Translations under genes and position numbers: made by a program
Notes under the pieces: generated by a model
The model's input: the letters and a program-made list of their open reading frames with translations, nothing else
Told to the model about the DNA's origin: nothing
Database searches by the model: none
Shown: piece after piece, positions 46,824-54,809 of the stretch
Layout of the letters: each line of letters begins with the position of its first letter
Numbering within the stretch: the stretch's first letter is position 1
Source: Dehalogenimonas sp. W
GTDB lineage: Bacteria > Chloroflexota > Dehalococcoidia > Dehalococcoidales > Dehalococcoidaceae
Length of the DNA stretch: 64,000 bases
Assembly (NCBI RefSeq): GCF_037094495.1
Contig: NZ_CP146612.1
Span: 1,240,001-1,304,000 of the forward strand
Reading direction: 5' to 3'

Positions 46824-47828
46824 ATGGCCAAGATAGACAGCCGGGAAGTAGAACGGGAGAAACTTGCCATATTGCGGGTGCTGGGCAGTGCTTCCGGTGC
46901 CATCGGCAGCCAGGTGATTGCCCGCCGGCTGCGGGACGAGTACGGCATAGAGCTCTCCGAACGGGCGGTGCGTTATCACCTGGGCTTGCTGGATACTCAG
47001 GGCTGGACGGATAAAGTGTCCCGGCGCAGCGGCCGGGTTATCACAAACGCCGGTCTGGAAGAACTGGGAAATGCCCGGGTCACCGACAAAGTCGGCTTTG
47101 TGTCGGACAAGATTGAACTGCTGGCCTACCAGAGCACCTTTGACGTCAATCGTCAGGAGGGGTTGATACCGGTTAATATTTCATTTTTCCCCGCCGCCCA
47201 GATTAAAGAAGCGCTGAAAGCCATGGCGCCGGTTTTCCGTGCCGGCATCTGTGTTTCGGACAAGGTGGCGATAGCGGAATCGGGCGGCAATCTCGGCGGC
47301 GTCACCGTACCGGACGGCTATACCGGTTTAGCCACTGTCTGCAGTATTATCATCAATGCCACGCTGCTGAAGGCAGGTGTTCCCATGGACTCACGTTTCG
47401 GCGGCACCCTGCAGTATCGCCAGAACCGCCCGTGGCGTTTTTCAGACCTGATCCATTACTCCGGTTCCTCGCTTGATCCTTCAGAAATATTCATTGCCGG
47501 CCGCATGACCGGCGTATCTGAAACAGCCCGACGCGGCTCCGGTAAAATCCTGGCAAATTTCCGGGAGGTCCCGGCGATGAGCCTGCCGCTGGTACGGGAA
47601 TTGATTGCCAAATTGGAAAAAGCGGGTGTCCGCGGACTGGTAGACATCGGTGAAAGCGGCAAACCGGTGTGTGAAGTGCCGGTGGGTTTGAATAAAGCGG
47701 GATTGGTGCTTTGCGGCGGTTTAAATCCGGTGGCGGCGGCGGCTGAAGCCGGCATCACCACCCGTAACCGGGCGATGAGCGGGTTGATGGACTATCGGAG
47801 CCTGATGCGCTTCAGTGAAATAGCCTGA
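46824..47828 (+). CDS. NrpR-like transcriptional repressor (winged helix plus DUF128)
   Basis: About 334 residues. N-terminal winged helix (KLAILRVLGSASGAIGSQVIARRL ... SERAVRYHLGLLDTQGW), then a linker with KVGFVSDKIELLAYQSTFD and one NrpR (DUF128) effector domain (GLIPVNISFF, LATVCSIIINATLLKAGVPMDSRFGG, GLVLCGGLNPVAAAAEAG). In methanogens NrpR represses nitrogen-assimilation genes and is relieved by 2-oxoglutarate. Bacterial copies are few. GGAGG precedes ATG 46824 by 8 bp. The operator-like palindrome upstream suggests autoregulation; the wider regulon is not visible here. Confidence 0.88.
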   Translation: MAKIDSREVEREKLAILRVLGSASGAIGSQVIARRLRDEYGIELSERAVRYHLGLLDTQGWTDKVSRRSGRVITNAGLEELGNARVTDKVGFVSDKIELLAYQSTFDVNRQEGLIPVNISFFPAAQIKEALKAMAPVFRAGICVSDKVAIAESGGNLGGVTVPDGYTGLATVCSIIINATLLKAGVPMDSRFGGTLQYRQNRPWRFSDLIHYSGSSLDPSEIFIAGRMTGVSETARRGSGKILANFREVPAMSLPLVRELIAKLEKAGVRGLVDIGESGKPVCEVPVGLNKAGLVLCGGLNPVAAAAEAGITTRNRAMSGLMDYRSLMRFSEIA

Positions 47829-47834
47829 AATAAT

Positions 47835-47860
47835 GACCGGGGCATGGAAATGCCCCGGTC
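47835..47860. terminator. Hairpin between convergent nrpR and ferritin-like genes
   Basis: GACCGGGGCAT/ATGCCCCGGTC with a GGAA loop; no T run, so termination is probable rather than certain. Confidence 0.6.
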
Positions 47861-47886
47861 GCAATGTCGCCTGAAAAATAGCTGTT

Positions 47887-48363
47887 TTATAGCTGGGCTT
47901 TAATTTCCGCCAGCTTCCGCAGGTGGGCTTTTTCTTCGGAGATAACCGTGGCAATGGCCTCAGCGGCGTCGCCGGACATGATCTCCCGTAATTGTTCATA
48001 GAAGAGGATAGCGTCCTTTTCCGCCTCAATTCCGACCTCTACCGCCTGTTTGTCGGTGTCAGCCTGGGTCACCAGTTCCGAGGCCGCCAGGTCATCGTTG
48101 AACACCGATGATTCCACCAGGGCCTGGAAATAAGCCCCGTATTCCTCGGAGTCATAGCCCTCGCCGGCGGTCGCCGGCGCTTCGTTCAATAATTTCTGAA
48201 AAGTCTGGATGTGGCCGTGTTCCATGGCTGCCAGGGCCAGGAATGCCTGTTTCATGCCTTCTGAGCCACAGGACCGCGCCAGCGTGTCGTAAAAGGCCGC
48301 CCCGCGGCGCTCAACGGCAATGGCAATGTTAAACAGTTCCGCCGGACTAAAGGAAATGGTCAT
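47887..48363 (-). CDS. Ferritin-like di-iron protein (rubrerythrin type, without rubredoxin domain)
   Basis: 158 residues, four-helix bundle. Metal-ligand motifs: AVERRGAAFYDTLA, AAMEHGHIQTF (ExxH), GIEAEKDAILFYEQL and ISEEKAHLRKL (ExxH). This is the rubrerythrin/erythrin pattern lacking the C-terminal rubredoxin. Probably reduces peroxide or stores iron; next to SOD it forms an oxidative-stress pair. GGAGG lies before the ATG. Confidence 0.88.
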   Translation of the reverse strand: MTISFSPAELFNIAIAVERRGAAFYDTLARSCGSEGMKQAFLALAAMEHGHIQTFQKLLNEAPATAGEGYDSEEYGAYFQALVESSVFNDDLAASELVTQADTDKQAVEVGIEAEKDAILFYEQLREIMSGDAAEAIATVISEEKAHLRKLAEIKAQL

Positions 48364-48401
48364 GGTCTGCCTCCTGAATCAGTTTATTTTTTCGGGAAAA
48401 T

Positions 48402-48980
48402 CTATTTCAAACGGGCTTCGCAGGCCGCCCAGTCAATATTATTGAAAAAGGCACCGATATAGTCGGCTCTTTTCAGGCCGTAACCTAGCATAAAGGCATG
48501 TTCCCATACATCCATCACCAGCACCGGCTGACAACCGGCCAGGTGCCCGGATTCGTGAAGGTTGATCCAGGAGTTGAACAGCCGGCCGGTTTCAGTATCC
48601 TGATACAGTACCACCCAGCCGACCCCGCGGAGCGCGCCCGTGGCGCGGAAGTCGGCTTCCCAGGCGGCAAAACTACCCCATTGTTTGGCTGTTTCAGCTA
48701 CCAGACGGCCGTTCGGGGCCGGAGTGCCGCTACCGCCCAGATTGCCGAAATAATATTCATGCAGCCGCATACCATTCCATTCAAAACCGAAACGGCGCTG
48801 CAATTCGGCATATTCCGGCGTCGCGGCCTTACCGGCCTTACTGAGTCCGTCAATCAAGTCAATGAGATTATTGGTGTTCTTGACATAACCCTGATACAGG
48901 GTGAAATGGTTGTTCAACAACCCCTCGGAAAAACCTGCCATCCCTGATAGACGGCTGAAGTCCTTTGCGGTATAGCTCAT
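48402..48980 (-). CDS. Iron/manganese superoxide dismutase family protein
   Basis: About 192 residues. Metal ligands visible as NNHFTLYQGYV (His), RLHEYYF (His) and LVMDVWEHAFMLGYG (Asp and His). The middle region (LGGSGTPAPNGRLV, then GVGWVVLYQDTETGRLFNSW) fits the Fe/Mn SOD fold. It would dismutate superoxide in the cytoplasm of an otherwise strictly anaerobic lineage. AGGAGG favours the second of two adjacent ATGs (48980). Confidence 0.88.
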   Translation of the reverse strand: MSYTAKDFSRLSGMAGFSEGLLNNHFTLYQGYVKNTNNLIDLIDGLSKAGKAATPEYAELQRRFGFEWNGMRLHEYYFGNLGGSGTPAPNGRLVAETAKQWGSFAAWEADFRATGALRGVGWVVLYQDTETGRLFNSWINLHESGHLAGCQPVLVMDVWEHAFMLGYGLKRADYIGAFFNNIDWAACEARLK

Positions 48981-49048
48981 CATCGTCCTCCTTATTCAGT
49001 GCTTCCATTATATAGCACCGGGAAATGGGCGCAAACAGTCTGCCGGGC

Positions 49049-49549
49049 TCAGTCCGGTTTGGGGATGCCGGCCGCTTCCATTACCAGTTCGGTCAGCCGC
49101 GGCAGGGCGGCGGCTACCTCCGGAGTGAACTCCAGCGACGGTTCCAGACTGCCCGGTTCCACGCCGAAGAAGGTAAAATCCTCCGGCAGTTCCCCGGTCA
49201 GGCCGAGAAAAAAGACCGCTTCCACCACCCCCATGTCATGGGCCGACCGCATACCCGCCGCCGCATCCTGCAGTTCCCTGACTCCGAACTTATACAGTGT
49301 ACCGGGCGGCCCGTCGCCGCAGACAGCGTCAACAATAATGACTTTCCGGCGGCCGCGGATCAGGTCTACGATGACTAGCTGGGATGTACCGCCGTCCAGC
49401 ACCTCAACGCCCTTTGGCAGGGGGTACTTCATGATTCGCTCGGCCACGCGGACGCCGGCGCCTTCATCAGACAGCAGAATATTGCCTACTCCCAGCACCA
49501 ATACCGGTTCCGGCGGTGTTTCGCTCAGGTAATCAACGGTCTCGGTCAT
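49049..49549 (-). CDS. Hydrogenase maturation protease (HyaD/HycI family)
   Basis: 166 residues. LVLGVGNILLSDEGAGVRVAE carries the first nickel-binding acidic residue; LDGGTSQLVIVDLIRGRRKVIIVDAV and a later MGVVEAVFFLG region complete the family pattern. It removes the C-terminal peptide of a NiFe-hydrogenase large subunit after metal insertion. No hydrogenase gene is in this window, so its client lies elsewhere; Dehalococcoidia rely on uptake hydrogenases. Confidence 0.9.
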   Translation of the reverse strand: MTETVDYLSETPPEPVLVLGVGNILLSDEGAGVRVAERIMKYPLPKGVEVLDGGTSQLVIVDLIRGRRKVIIVDAVCGDGPPGTLYKFGVRELQDAAAGMRSAHDMGVVEAVFFLGLTGELPEDFTFFGVEPGSLEPSLEFTPEVAAALPRLTELVMEAAGIPKPD

Positions 49550-49737
49550 CGCACCTCACCAGTTTAGTATCGGGATAAATTGCGTTTGGTTTCTTCAAAT
49601 TGTGCCGCTGAATTATAACATATCTGCCTGAAGCCGCCGCTGCCGGCTATTAACGCCCTGACTGACTTATGCTACAATTATGGAGTTCCGTCCGGGTAGT
49701 CATCCCCCGGACAGATAATCAGCTGACAGGAGATATG

Positions 49738-50229
49738 ATGGACAAGACACAGGTCAAGACAGTCAGTGAACCCAGTTCACGGACCCTTTCGGTTAATGAA
49801 GATCAGCCTATTGAAAAGGCTATCCGTCAGTTTGTGAAACAACCGGACGTGCATACCCTGTTCATCGTTGACGACAAGGGCAAACTGAAAGGGCTGGTGA
49901 AACTGCACTATATCCTCAACTGGGTCAAGTTGAAGCTGAATATGGATGTTGCCAACCGTTCCAATATGCGGGTGGCCGGCGCCTTTCAGGCTTTTGAAAT
50001 TATGAAGCTTTGTCAGTCGCAGACCATCGGCGATATCATCTCCGAAACCCCGTCGGTGAAGGAAACCGACACCCTGGATCAGGCGCTCCACATCATGGTG
50101 CATGAGCAGCTGGTTGAATTGCCGGTGGTGGATGGCGCCGGCAAACTGATCGGTGAAGTAAAACTGACCCACTTGCTGGCCCGGATGCTGGAAGATAGTC
50201 CTGACTCCGAACCAATCTGTAAAATTTAG
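49738..50229 (+). CDS. CBS-domain pair protein
   Basis: About 163 residues consisting of two CBS motifs (residues 10-75 with LFIVDDKGKLKGLVKLHYIL; 95-155 with LPVVDGAGKLIGEVKLTHLLARML) separated by a helical segment. CBS pairs bind adenine nucleotides or SAM and regulate partner proteins; no partner domain is fused. AGGAG 5 bp upstream supports ATG 49738. A Cys-containing tail (SEPICKI) ends the protein. Confidence 0.85.
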   Translation: MDKTQVKTVSEPSSRTLSVNEDQPIEKAIRQFVKQPDVHTLFIVDDKGKLKGLVKLHYILNWVKLKLNMDVANRSNMRVAGAFQAFEIMKLCQSQTIGDIISETPSVKETDTLDQALHIMVHEQLVELPVVDGAGKLIGEVKLTHLLARMLEDSPDSEPICKI

Positions 50230-50300
50230 CCGGGCTGAACTACCCGAGGCTTGGTGTTTAACGCCTGACAACAACCGCCAATGTCGGCCGCGACCATCAG

Positions 50301-50891
50301 TCAGTCAATCGCCTCTAACTTACGGCCCGCTTCAAAAGCCGCCACGTTGGTCTGCCGGAACCGGGCGGGCAACGCCGCCTCAATGATGCTCTGGAGCTTT
50401 GCGGGCTCAATGCCCAAAAACCTGACAGCATAGCCCAGTAGAATCGTGTTCACCATTTTGGCATTGCCCAGCGCCTCCGCCGTGGCGGTGCCGGGCACCA
50501 GATGCACTGAAGGCGTAATCCGCTGAAAAGCTGCCTGCACCGCCGCATCACCGGGGTACGCGGCAGTACCCAGCGTCACCGAAAGCGGCGGCAGCATCAG
50601 GTTATTAATAATCGCGATGCCTTCCGGTTTCAGGAAATGCGCCCAGCGCACGGCTTCCAGTTTTTCAAAAGCCAGCAGCAGATCAACCTCCCCCGCCGGT
50701 ATCAGCGGTGAGGCTACCTGCTCCGCGTAACGCAGGTGACTGACCACGCTGCCCCCGCGCTGGGCCATCCCCAGGGTATCGGTCTTTTTAACCTCAAATC
50801 CGGCGCTCAGGGCGGCTTCAGCCAGAATATTGGAAGCCAGCACCACCCCCTGACCGCCGACCCCGACAATAAGAATATTCATGCCGTTCAT
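50301..50891 (-). CDS. iorB: Indolepyruvate:ferredoxin oxidoreductase, beta subunit
   Basis: About 196 residues. Pyruvate/ketoisovalerate oxidoreductase gamma-type fold: MNILIVGVGGQGVVLASNILAEAA, KTDTLGMAQRGGSVVSHLRY, AHFLKPEGIAIINN. With IorA it oxidatively decarboxylates aryl pyruvates to aryl-acetyl-CoA and reduces ferredoxin, or works in reverse for amino-acid synthesis. Its ATG overlaps the iorA stop (ATGA). Confidence 0.92.
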   Translation of the reverse strand: MNGMNILIVGVGGQGVVLASNILAEAALSAGFEVKKTDTLGMAQRGGSVVSHLRYAEQVASPLIPAGEVDLLLAFEKLEAVRWAHFLKPEGIAIINNLMLPPLSVTLGTAAYPGDAAVQAAFQRITPSVHLVPGTATAEALGNAKMVNTILLGYAVRFLGIEPAKLQSIIEAALPARFRQTNVAAFEAGRKLEAID

Positions 50892-52684
50892 GACGCTGTC
50901 TCCGCTTCTACAATGGCGCCCCGCGGGCAAACCTGCTGGCAAATGGTGCAGTATTCACCGACACAGACACTGCGGTCAATAAAAATATGGCCGTCTTCAT
51001 CGCGCTGGATGGCGGAACAGCCCACCAGCAGGCAGGCGCCGCAATCGTCGCATTTTTCATTTACCAGCCGGGGCTTGCCCCGCTTCCGGGTCAGGGTGGG
51101 GCAGTCGCCCCGGACAATGACCACAGCCAGTTGCCCGGCGGCCAGTCCCTGTTTCACGGCGTTACGCACGGCTTTGAGGTCAAAGGCGTCAACCACGGTG
51201 ACGTCCGCCACCCCGGCGCCCCGGACCAGATTCTCAATGACGACATTATTCCGCCGTTCGCCGGCCGGCGACACGCCGGAGCCGGGATGTCCCTGGTGCC
51301 CGGTCATAGCGGTGGTGGCATTATCCAGAATCAGCACGCAGATGTTGGCTTGATTGTAAACGGCATTCAGCAGGCTGTTGATGCCGGAATGCATGAAAGT
51401 GGAATCGCCGATAACCGCCAGCGGTTTTTCCGGCAATCCCGCCCGGGCCATCCCCGCGGCCTGAGAGATACCGGCCCCCATACAGCCGCAGGTGTCCATC
51501 GCCGACAGCGGCGCGTAGGCCCCCAGCGTGTAACAACCTATGTCGCCGCAGATAGTCAGCCTGGGCGGACGCGCCTGCCGCCCCGGCAGTACCGAACGGT
51601 GTCCCAGGCTGCTCAGTGTAAAATAGATGCCGGCATGGGGACAGCCGGGGCATAATAAAGGCGGACGTTTGGCGAGCTCCGTATCTCCCGCTGCCGCCGG
51701 ATTTCCCGGTCGGGTCAGGCCGGCTCCGGCGGCAGCCGCCCGGATGATGTCGGGCGAATACTCACCGGTTCGGGGGAAAGCGGCCTTGCCGATGACACTA
51801 AGCCCCATGGCCTTGAGCTGGAGTTCCAGAAAACCGTCATTTTCCTCAATAACCATAATCCGGCTGACCCCGGCGGTAAATTCTTTTATCTTGCGTTCCG
51901 GCAGGGGATAGGAGAGGCCGAGTTTCAGAAAGGACGCTTCAGGGAACACCTCCCGGGCATAATGAAAGGAAATACCGCTGGTGATAATCCCCAGCTCCGC
52001 CGAACCGTTTATGATGTGATTACATTCGGCAGTTTCACCCCATGCCGCCAGTTTTTCCAACCGCTCCGTCAGTTTCGGCCAGCGGCCGCGGGCGGCACCG
52101 GGCAGCATCACCAGCTTGGCCGGTTCATGCACAAATTGCGGCGTCAGGGTTATGGCGGCGGGCTCGACGGGCTGAACCACGCTTTTGGAATGACACACCC
52201 GGGTGGTCGGCCGCAACAGCACCGGCGTATCAAATTCTTCACTCAGTTCAAAGGCCAGCCGGGTGAAGGTGTAGGCTTCCTGAGAGTCAGCCGGCTCCAG
52301 GCAAGGCACCCGGCCCAGCCGGGCATAATTACGGCTGTCCTGCTCATTCTGGGAACTGTGAATACCCGGGTCGTCGGCGGATATGATAACCAGCCCGCCG
52401 CGGACACCGGTGGTAGCCGCGGCCATGAAGGCGTCGGCAGCCACGTTCAGGCCTACGTGTTTCATGGAAGCCATGGCCCGGACGCCGGTATAACTGGCGC
52501 CCAGCGCAACCTCTACAGCCACGGCCTCATTGGATGACCATTCGGTATAAATTTCGGGGAAACGGGCGGCCGCTTCCAGTATTTCAGTAGACGGCGTGCC
52601 GGGATAGGCCGCGGCCACCCTGACGCCGGCGTGCGCCGCACCCAGGGCGATTGCTTCATTGCCGGAAAGTAGTTGTCGTTCCAA
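50888..52684 (-). CDS. iorA: Indolepyruvate:ferredoxin oxidoreductase, alpha subunit
   Basis: About 598 residues. N-terminal pyrimidine domain (AAAYPGTPSTEIL, MASMKHVGLNVAADAFM), C-terminal TPP domain (GDIGCYTLGAYAPLSAMDTCGCMGAGISQAAG, VIGDSTFMHSGINSLLNAVYNQAN) and a ferredoxin-like end with CDDCGACLLVGC and CTICQQVCPRGA for two 4Fe-4S clusters. TTG 52684 is chosen because GAGG precedes it by 5 bp and the longer frame from 52711 would start at the -10 box. Confidence 0.93.
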   Translation of the reverse strand: MERQLLSGNEAIALGAAHAGVRVAAAYPGTPSTEILEAAARFPEIYTEWSSNEAVAVEVALGASYTGVRAMASMKHVGLNVAADAFMAAATTGVRGGLVIISADDPGIHSSQNEQDSRNYARLGRVPCLEPADSQEAYTFTRLAFELSEEFDTPVLLRPTTRVCHSKSVVQPVEPAAITLTPQFVHEPAKLVMLPGAARGRWPKLTERLEKLAAWGETAECNHIINGSAELGIITSGISFHYAREVFPEASFLKLGLSYPLPERKIKEFTAGVSRIMVIEENDGFLELQLKAMGLSVIGKAAFPRTGEYSPDIIRAAAAGAGLTRPGNPAAAGDTELAKRPPLLCPGCPHAGIYFTLSSLGHRSVLPGRQARPPRLTICGDIGCYTLGAYAPLSAMDTCGCMGAGISQAAGMARAGLPEKPLAVIGDSTFMHSGINSLLNAVYNQANICVLILDNATTAMTGHQGHPGSGVSPAGERRNNVVIENLVRGAGVADVTVVDAFDLKAVRNAVKQGLAAGQLAVVIVRGDCPTLTRKRGKPRLVNEKCDDCGACLLVGCSAIQRDEDGHIFIDRSVCVGEYCTICQQVCPRGAIVEAETAS

Positions 52685-52710
52685 ATTTGCCTCGCAACAG
52701 TGGATATTCA

Positions 52711-52739
52711 AGGATAGATTAAGGTCTTTGTCCTGTCAA
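52711..52739 (-). promoter_or_regulatory. iorAB promoter
   Basis: On the minus strand TTGACA (plus 52734-52739), 17 bp, TATCCT (plus 52711-52716). It excludes initiation at 52711 and supports TTG 52684. Confidence 0.7.
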
Positions 52740-52810
52740 ACTTTCGGGATTAGACCCACGATGAATATGCCGTAAATGATATGAAATCCTAAAAAAGCTT
52801 AACTCTCCTA

Positions 52811-52839
52811 TTGACTATTATGGTAAAATTAATTATAGG
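52811..52839 (+). promoter_or_regulatory. mobA promoter
   Basis: TTGACT (52811-52816), 17 bp, TATAGG (52834-52839), about 30 bp before the TTG start. Confidence 0.6.
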
Positions 52840-52868
52840 AGCGGCTTGAGTAAAGCCTGAACCGTGAT

Positions 52869-53495
52869 TTGGATTTAAGCTGTATCGTTCTGGCCGGGGG
52901 ACGCGGGTTGCGCCTCGGCCGTAATAAAGCGCTTGAGCAGATTGACCGCCAGACCCTGATACAACGTTCTGTCTCAAGGCTTCTTTTTTTGGACACTGAA
53001 ATTATTGTCGTTACCGGGCCGCATAACACCGACCTGGGGCTGGAGAATTTCAGTAATGTCCGTATGGTGATTGATGCTTTTCCAGGCCGCGGCCCGCTGG
53101 TTGGTATTTATACCGGATTACTGAATTCGCGCTCCGATAAAAACCTGGTGACCGCCTGTGATATGCCGTTTGTGAATCCGGATTTGCTGCGCTATATGGC
53201 AGAACGCGCCGCCGGCTGTGACGCGGTGGTGCCGCGGGTGGGGCAGGAAGTGGAACCCCTGCACGCCATTTACGGCAAGAATTGCCTGCCCCAGGTCAAG
53301 TACCTGCTGGATGAAGGCACGTACAGCGTCACTGAGTTGTTCCGGCGGGTACGGGTCAGGTATGTTGAAGCTGAGGAGATTAACCGGTTTGACCCGGAGC
53401 ACCGCTCGTTTTTTAACATCAACAACGAAGATGATTTAAGTCTGGCCCGGGAGGCGGTTAACCGGGAAAAACTGTCGCCCACGGGCACCGCGTAA
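52869..53495 (+). CDS. mobA: Molybdenum cofactor guanylyltransferase
   Basis: 208 residues. Nucleotidyltransferase fold: IVLAGGRGLRLGRNKAL (GTP site), GRGPLVGIYTGL, VTACDMPFVNPDLL (metal Asp) and FFNINNEDDL. It attaches GMP to molybdopterin to give the guanine dinucleotide cofactor used by formate dehydrogenase-like enzymes. The start codon is TTG with no strong ribosome site; a stop codon 18 bp upstream rules out much longer forms. Confidence 0.9.
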   Translation: MDLSCIVLAGGRGLRLGRNKALEQIDRQTLIQRSVSRLLFLDTEIIVVTGPHNTDLGLENFSNVRMVIDAFPGRGPLVGIYTGLLNSRSDKNLVTACDMPFVNPDLLRYMAERAAGCDAVVPRVGQEVEPLHAIYGKNCLPQVKYLLDEGTYSVTELFRRVRVRYVEAEEINRFDPEHRSFFNINNEDDLSLAREAVNREKLSPTGTA

Positions 53496-53537
53496 TTGAT
53501 AAACTGATTTATTATATATTTTTGGAAGGGAACCACA

Positions 53538-54266
53538 TTGATTCACAACGCCGCCCAATTTGATTTTAAGGCCCCGGAGTCCATCTCCCGGGCGCGACGG
53601 GTTTTAATTAAGCCTTCAGCCCATCTCAGCGCCGGTTATCCGGTCAGCACCAGCCGGGAGCTGCTGGCCAAGATTATCAAAGGTATCCGCTGGATCAGCG
53701 ATGCCGATATTGTGCTGCTGGAGGGTACCCCCAACGGTTCCCCCATGCAGTCGGTTTATCAGTCGCTGACCTATGATTTCCCCCGGGTGCTGATGCTGGA
53801 CGTCAAGGATTCCACCTGGGTTGAGGTGGATAACCCGCTGACCAAACCGTTTATCATTCCCACTTTCTGGGTGCCGAACATTATCTTGTCATCTGATTAC
53901 CTGATCAGTGTAGCCCCGCTCAAGGTGGTCAAAGGGCAGGGACAGATGACTATCGCTAATTTGATGTCGCTGCTGCCGGTGGTCAAGTACGGCGGCGTGC
54001 GGGACGGCTGGAAGACACTGCACGCCCTGGGGCTGGATAAGGTCCTGGCTGACCTGTATTTTACCCTGCCGTTTGATATGGGCATCGTAGAAGCCCGTCA
54101 GAAATTAATCAGCGACGGTGATCCAATGCATGGTACGGTGGAAGATGTCGGCAAGATATTCATCGGCAAGCCGTTTGATGTGGACCTTGAAGTCACCGAA
54201 TCCCTCGGTATCAAGGCCGATTATATTGAAAACATTAAGCTGGGTCGTGAGGAAGTAGAATTCTAG
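53538..54266 (+). CDS. DUF362 domain protein
   Basis: 242 residues. VLIKPSAHLSAGYPVSTSRELLAKIIKGI, IVLLEGTPNG, SVAPLKVVKGQGQMTIANLMSLLPVVKYGG and a terminal region match DUF362, a family of uncharacterised anaerobe proteins often with ferredoxin modules; no Cys cluster is present here. TTG 53538 has GGAAGGG upstream. Follows mobA by 42 bp, likely the same transcript. Confidence 0.8.
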   Translation: MIHNAAQFDFKAPESISRARRVLIKPSAHLSAGYPVSTSRELLAKIIKGIRWISDADIVLLEGTPNGSPMQSVYQSLTYDFPRVLMLDVKDSTWVEVDNPLTKPFIIPTFWVPNIILSSDYLISVAPLKVVKGQGQMTIANLMSLLPVVKYGGVRDGWKTLHALGLDKVLADLYFTLPFDMGIVEARQKLISDGDPMHGTVEDVGKIFIGKPFDVDLEVTESLGIKADYIENIKLGREEVEF

Positions 54267-54293
54267 CGGCGTCGCTGTTTTGCGAAATTAAAT

Positions 54294-54326
54294 AAAAACT
54301 GCCGGTTGTGCCGGCAGTTTTTATTT
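54294..54326 (+). terminator. Terminator after the DUF362 gene
   Basis: AAACTGCCGG/CCGGCAGTTT stem followed by TTATTTT; also usable on the minus strand for the rnc-acyP transcript. Confidence 0.85.
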
Positions 54327-54338
54327 TCCTAACAATGT

Positions 54339-54611
54339 TTAGCGTACTTCAAAAACCGGGAACCCCCCGGTCGGCGGAAGCTCTGCAATTTCCACCGCTT
54401 TAACCCGGGCCAGCAGCGGGCCTTTTTTCAGGGCGCTGATAAACTGCCGCACCTGGATTTCAGGGCCTTCGGCAATGGCTTCTACGGAACCGTCGGGCAG
54501 GTTGGTCACATAGCCGGTGAGGCCGCGGCGCTCAGCCTCTCTGATGGTGAAATCACGAAAGCCGACGCCCTGCACCCGTCCGGTCACCGTAATGCGCGCC
54601 GCAAAAACCAT
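54339..54611 (-). CDS. acyP: Acylphosphatase
   Basis: 90 residues. RITVTGRVQGVGFRDFTIREAERRGLTGYVTNLPDGSVEAIAEG contains the phosphate loop (VQGVGFR) and the catalytic Asn of YVTNLPDG. It hydrolyses acyl phosphates. Its ribosome site (GAGGG, 54616-54620) lies in the arm of a hairpin that overlaps the stop of the small gene 14 bp upstream, pointing to translational coupling. Confidence 0.93.
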   Translation of the reverse strand: MVFAARITVTGRVQGVGFRDFTIREAERRGLTGYVTNLPDGSVEAIAEGPEIQVRQFISALKKGPLLARVKAVEIAELPPTGGFPVFEVR

Positions 54612-54617
54612 AGAGCC

Positions 54618-54646
54618 CTCAAGGGTTATACGCCCTTGAGTTTTTT
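54618..54646 (+). terminator. Hairpin with plus-strand T run; sequesters acyP ribosome site on minus strand
   Basis: CTCAAGGG/CCCTTGAG stem (54618-54625 with 54633-54640) followed on the plus strand by six T. On the minus strand the same hairpin includes the stop codon of the 46-codon gene in its loop and part of the acyP Shine-Dalgarno in its arm. Confidence 0.65.
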
Positions 54647-54766
54647 ACCTTTCTTAATCACCTCCACCGGCGGCGGCGGGGGGATGAATTCGCTGGTTAC
54701 GCCGCTTTGCTTTGTGTCTTTCTTGACCTTTTTCTGTTCGCGGCCGCTCTTGTCTCGCTGTCCCAT
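54626..54766 (-). CDS. Small basic protein, 46 residues
   Basis: Short gene between rnc and acyP. ATG 54766 has AGAGGT 6 bp upstream. The product is highly charged: MGQRDKSGREQKKVKKDTKQ, then a segment with FIPPPPPVEVI and a basic end (KKGKKLKGV). No family recognised. The proline run between two lysine-rich parts suggests nucleic-acid or ribosome association. The ribosome site, gene order and coupling to acyP support it being real. Confidence 0.7.
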   Translation of the reverse strand: MGQRDKSGREQKKVKKDTKQSGVTSEFIPPPPPVEVIKKGKKLKGV

Positions 54767-54809
54767 AATGTTTTACCTCTATTCCAATATAATCTAATGT
54801 TAACAAAGC

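Noticed and set aside
51962-52537. 191-codon plus-strand frame opposite iorA
   Set aside because: Antisense shadow in G+C-rich coding sequence; iorA motifs account for the region.
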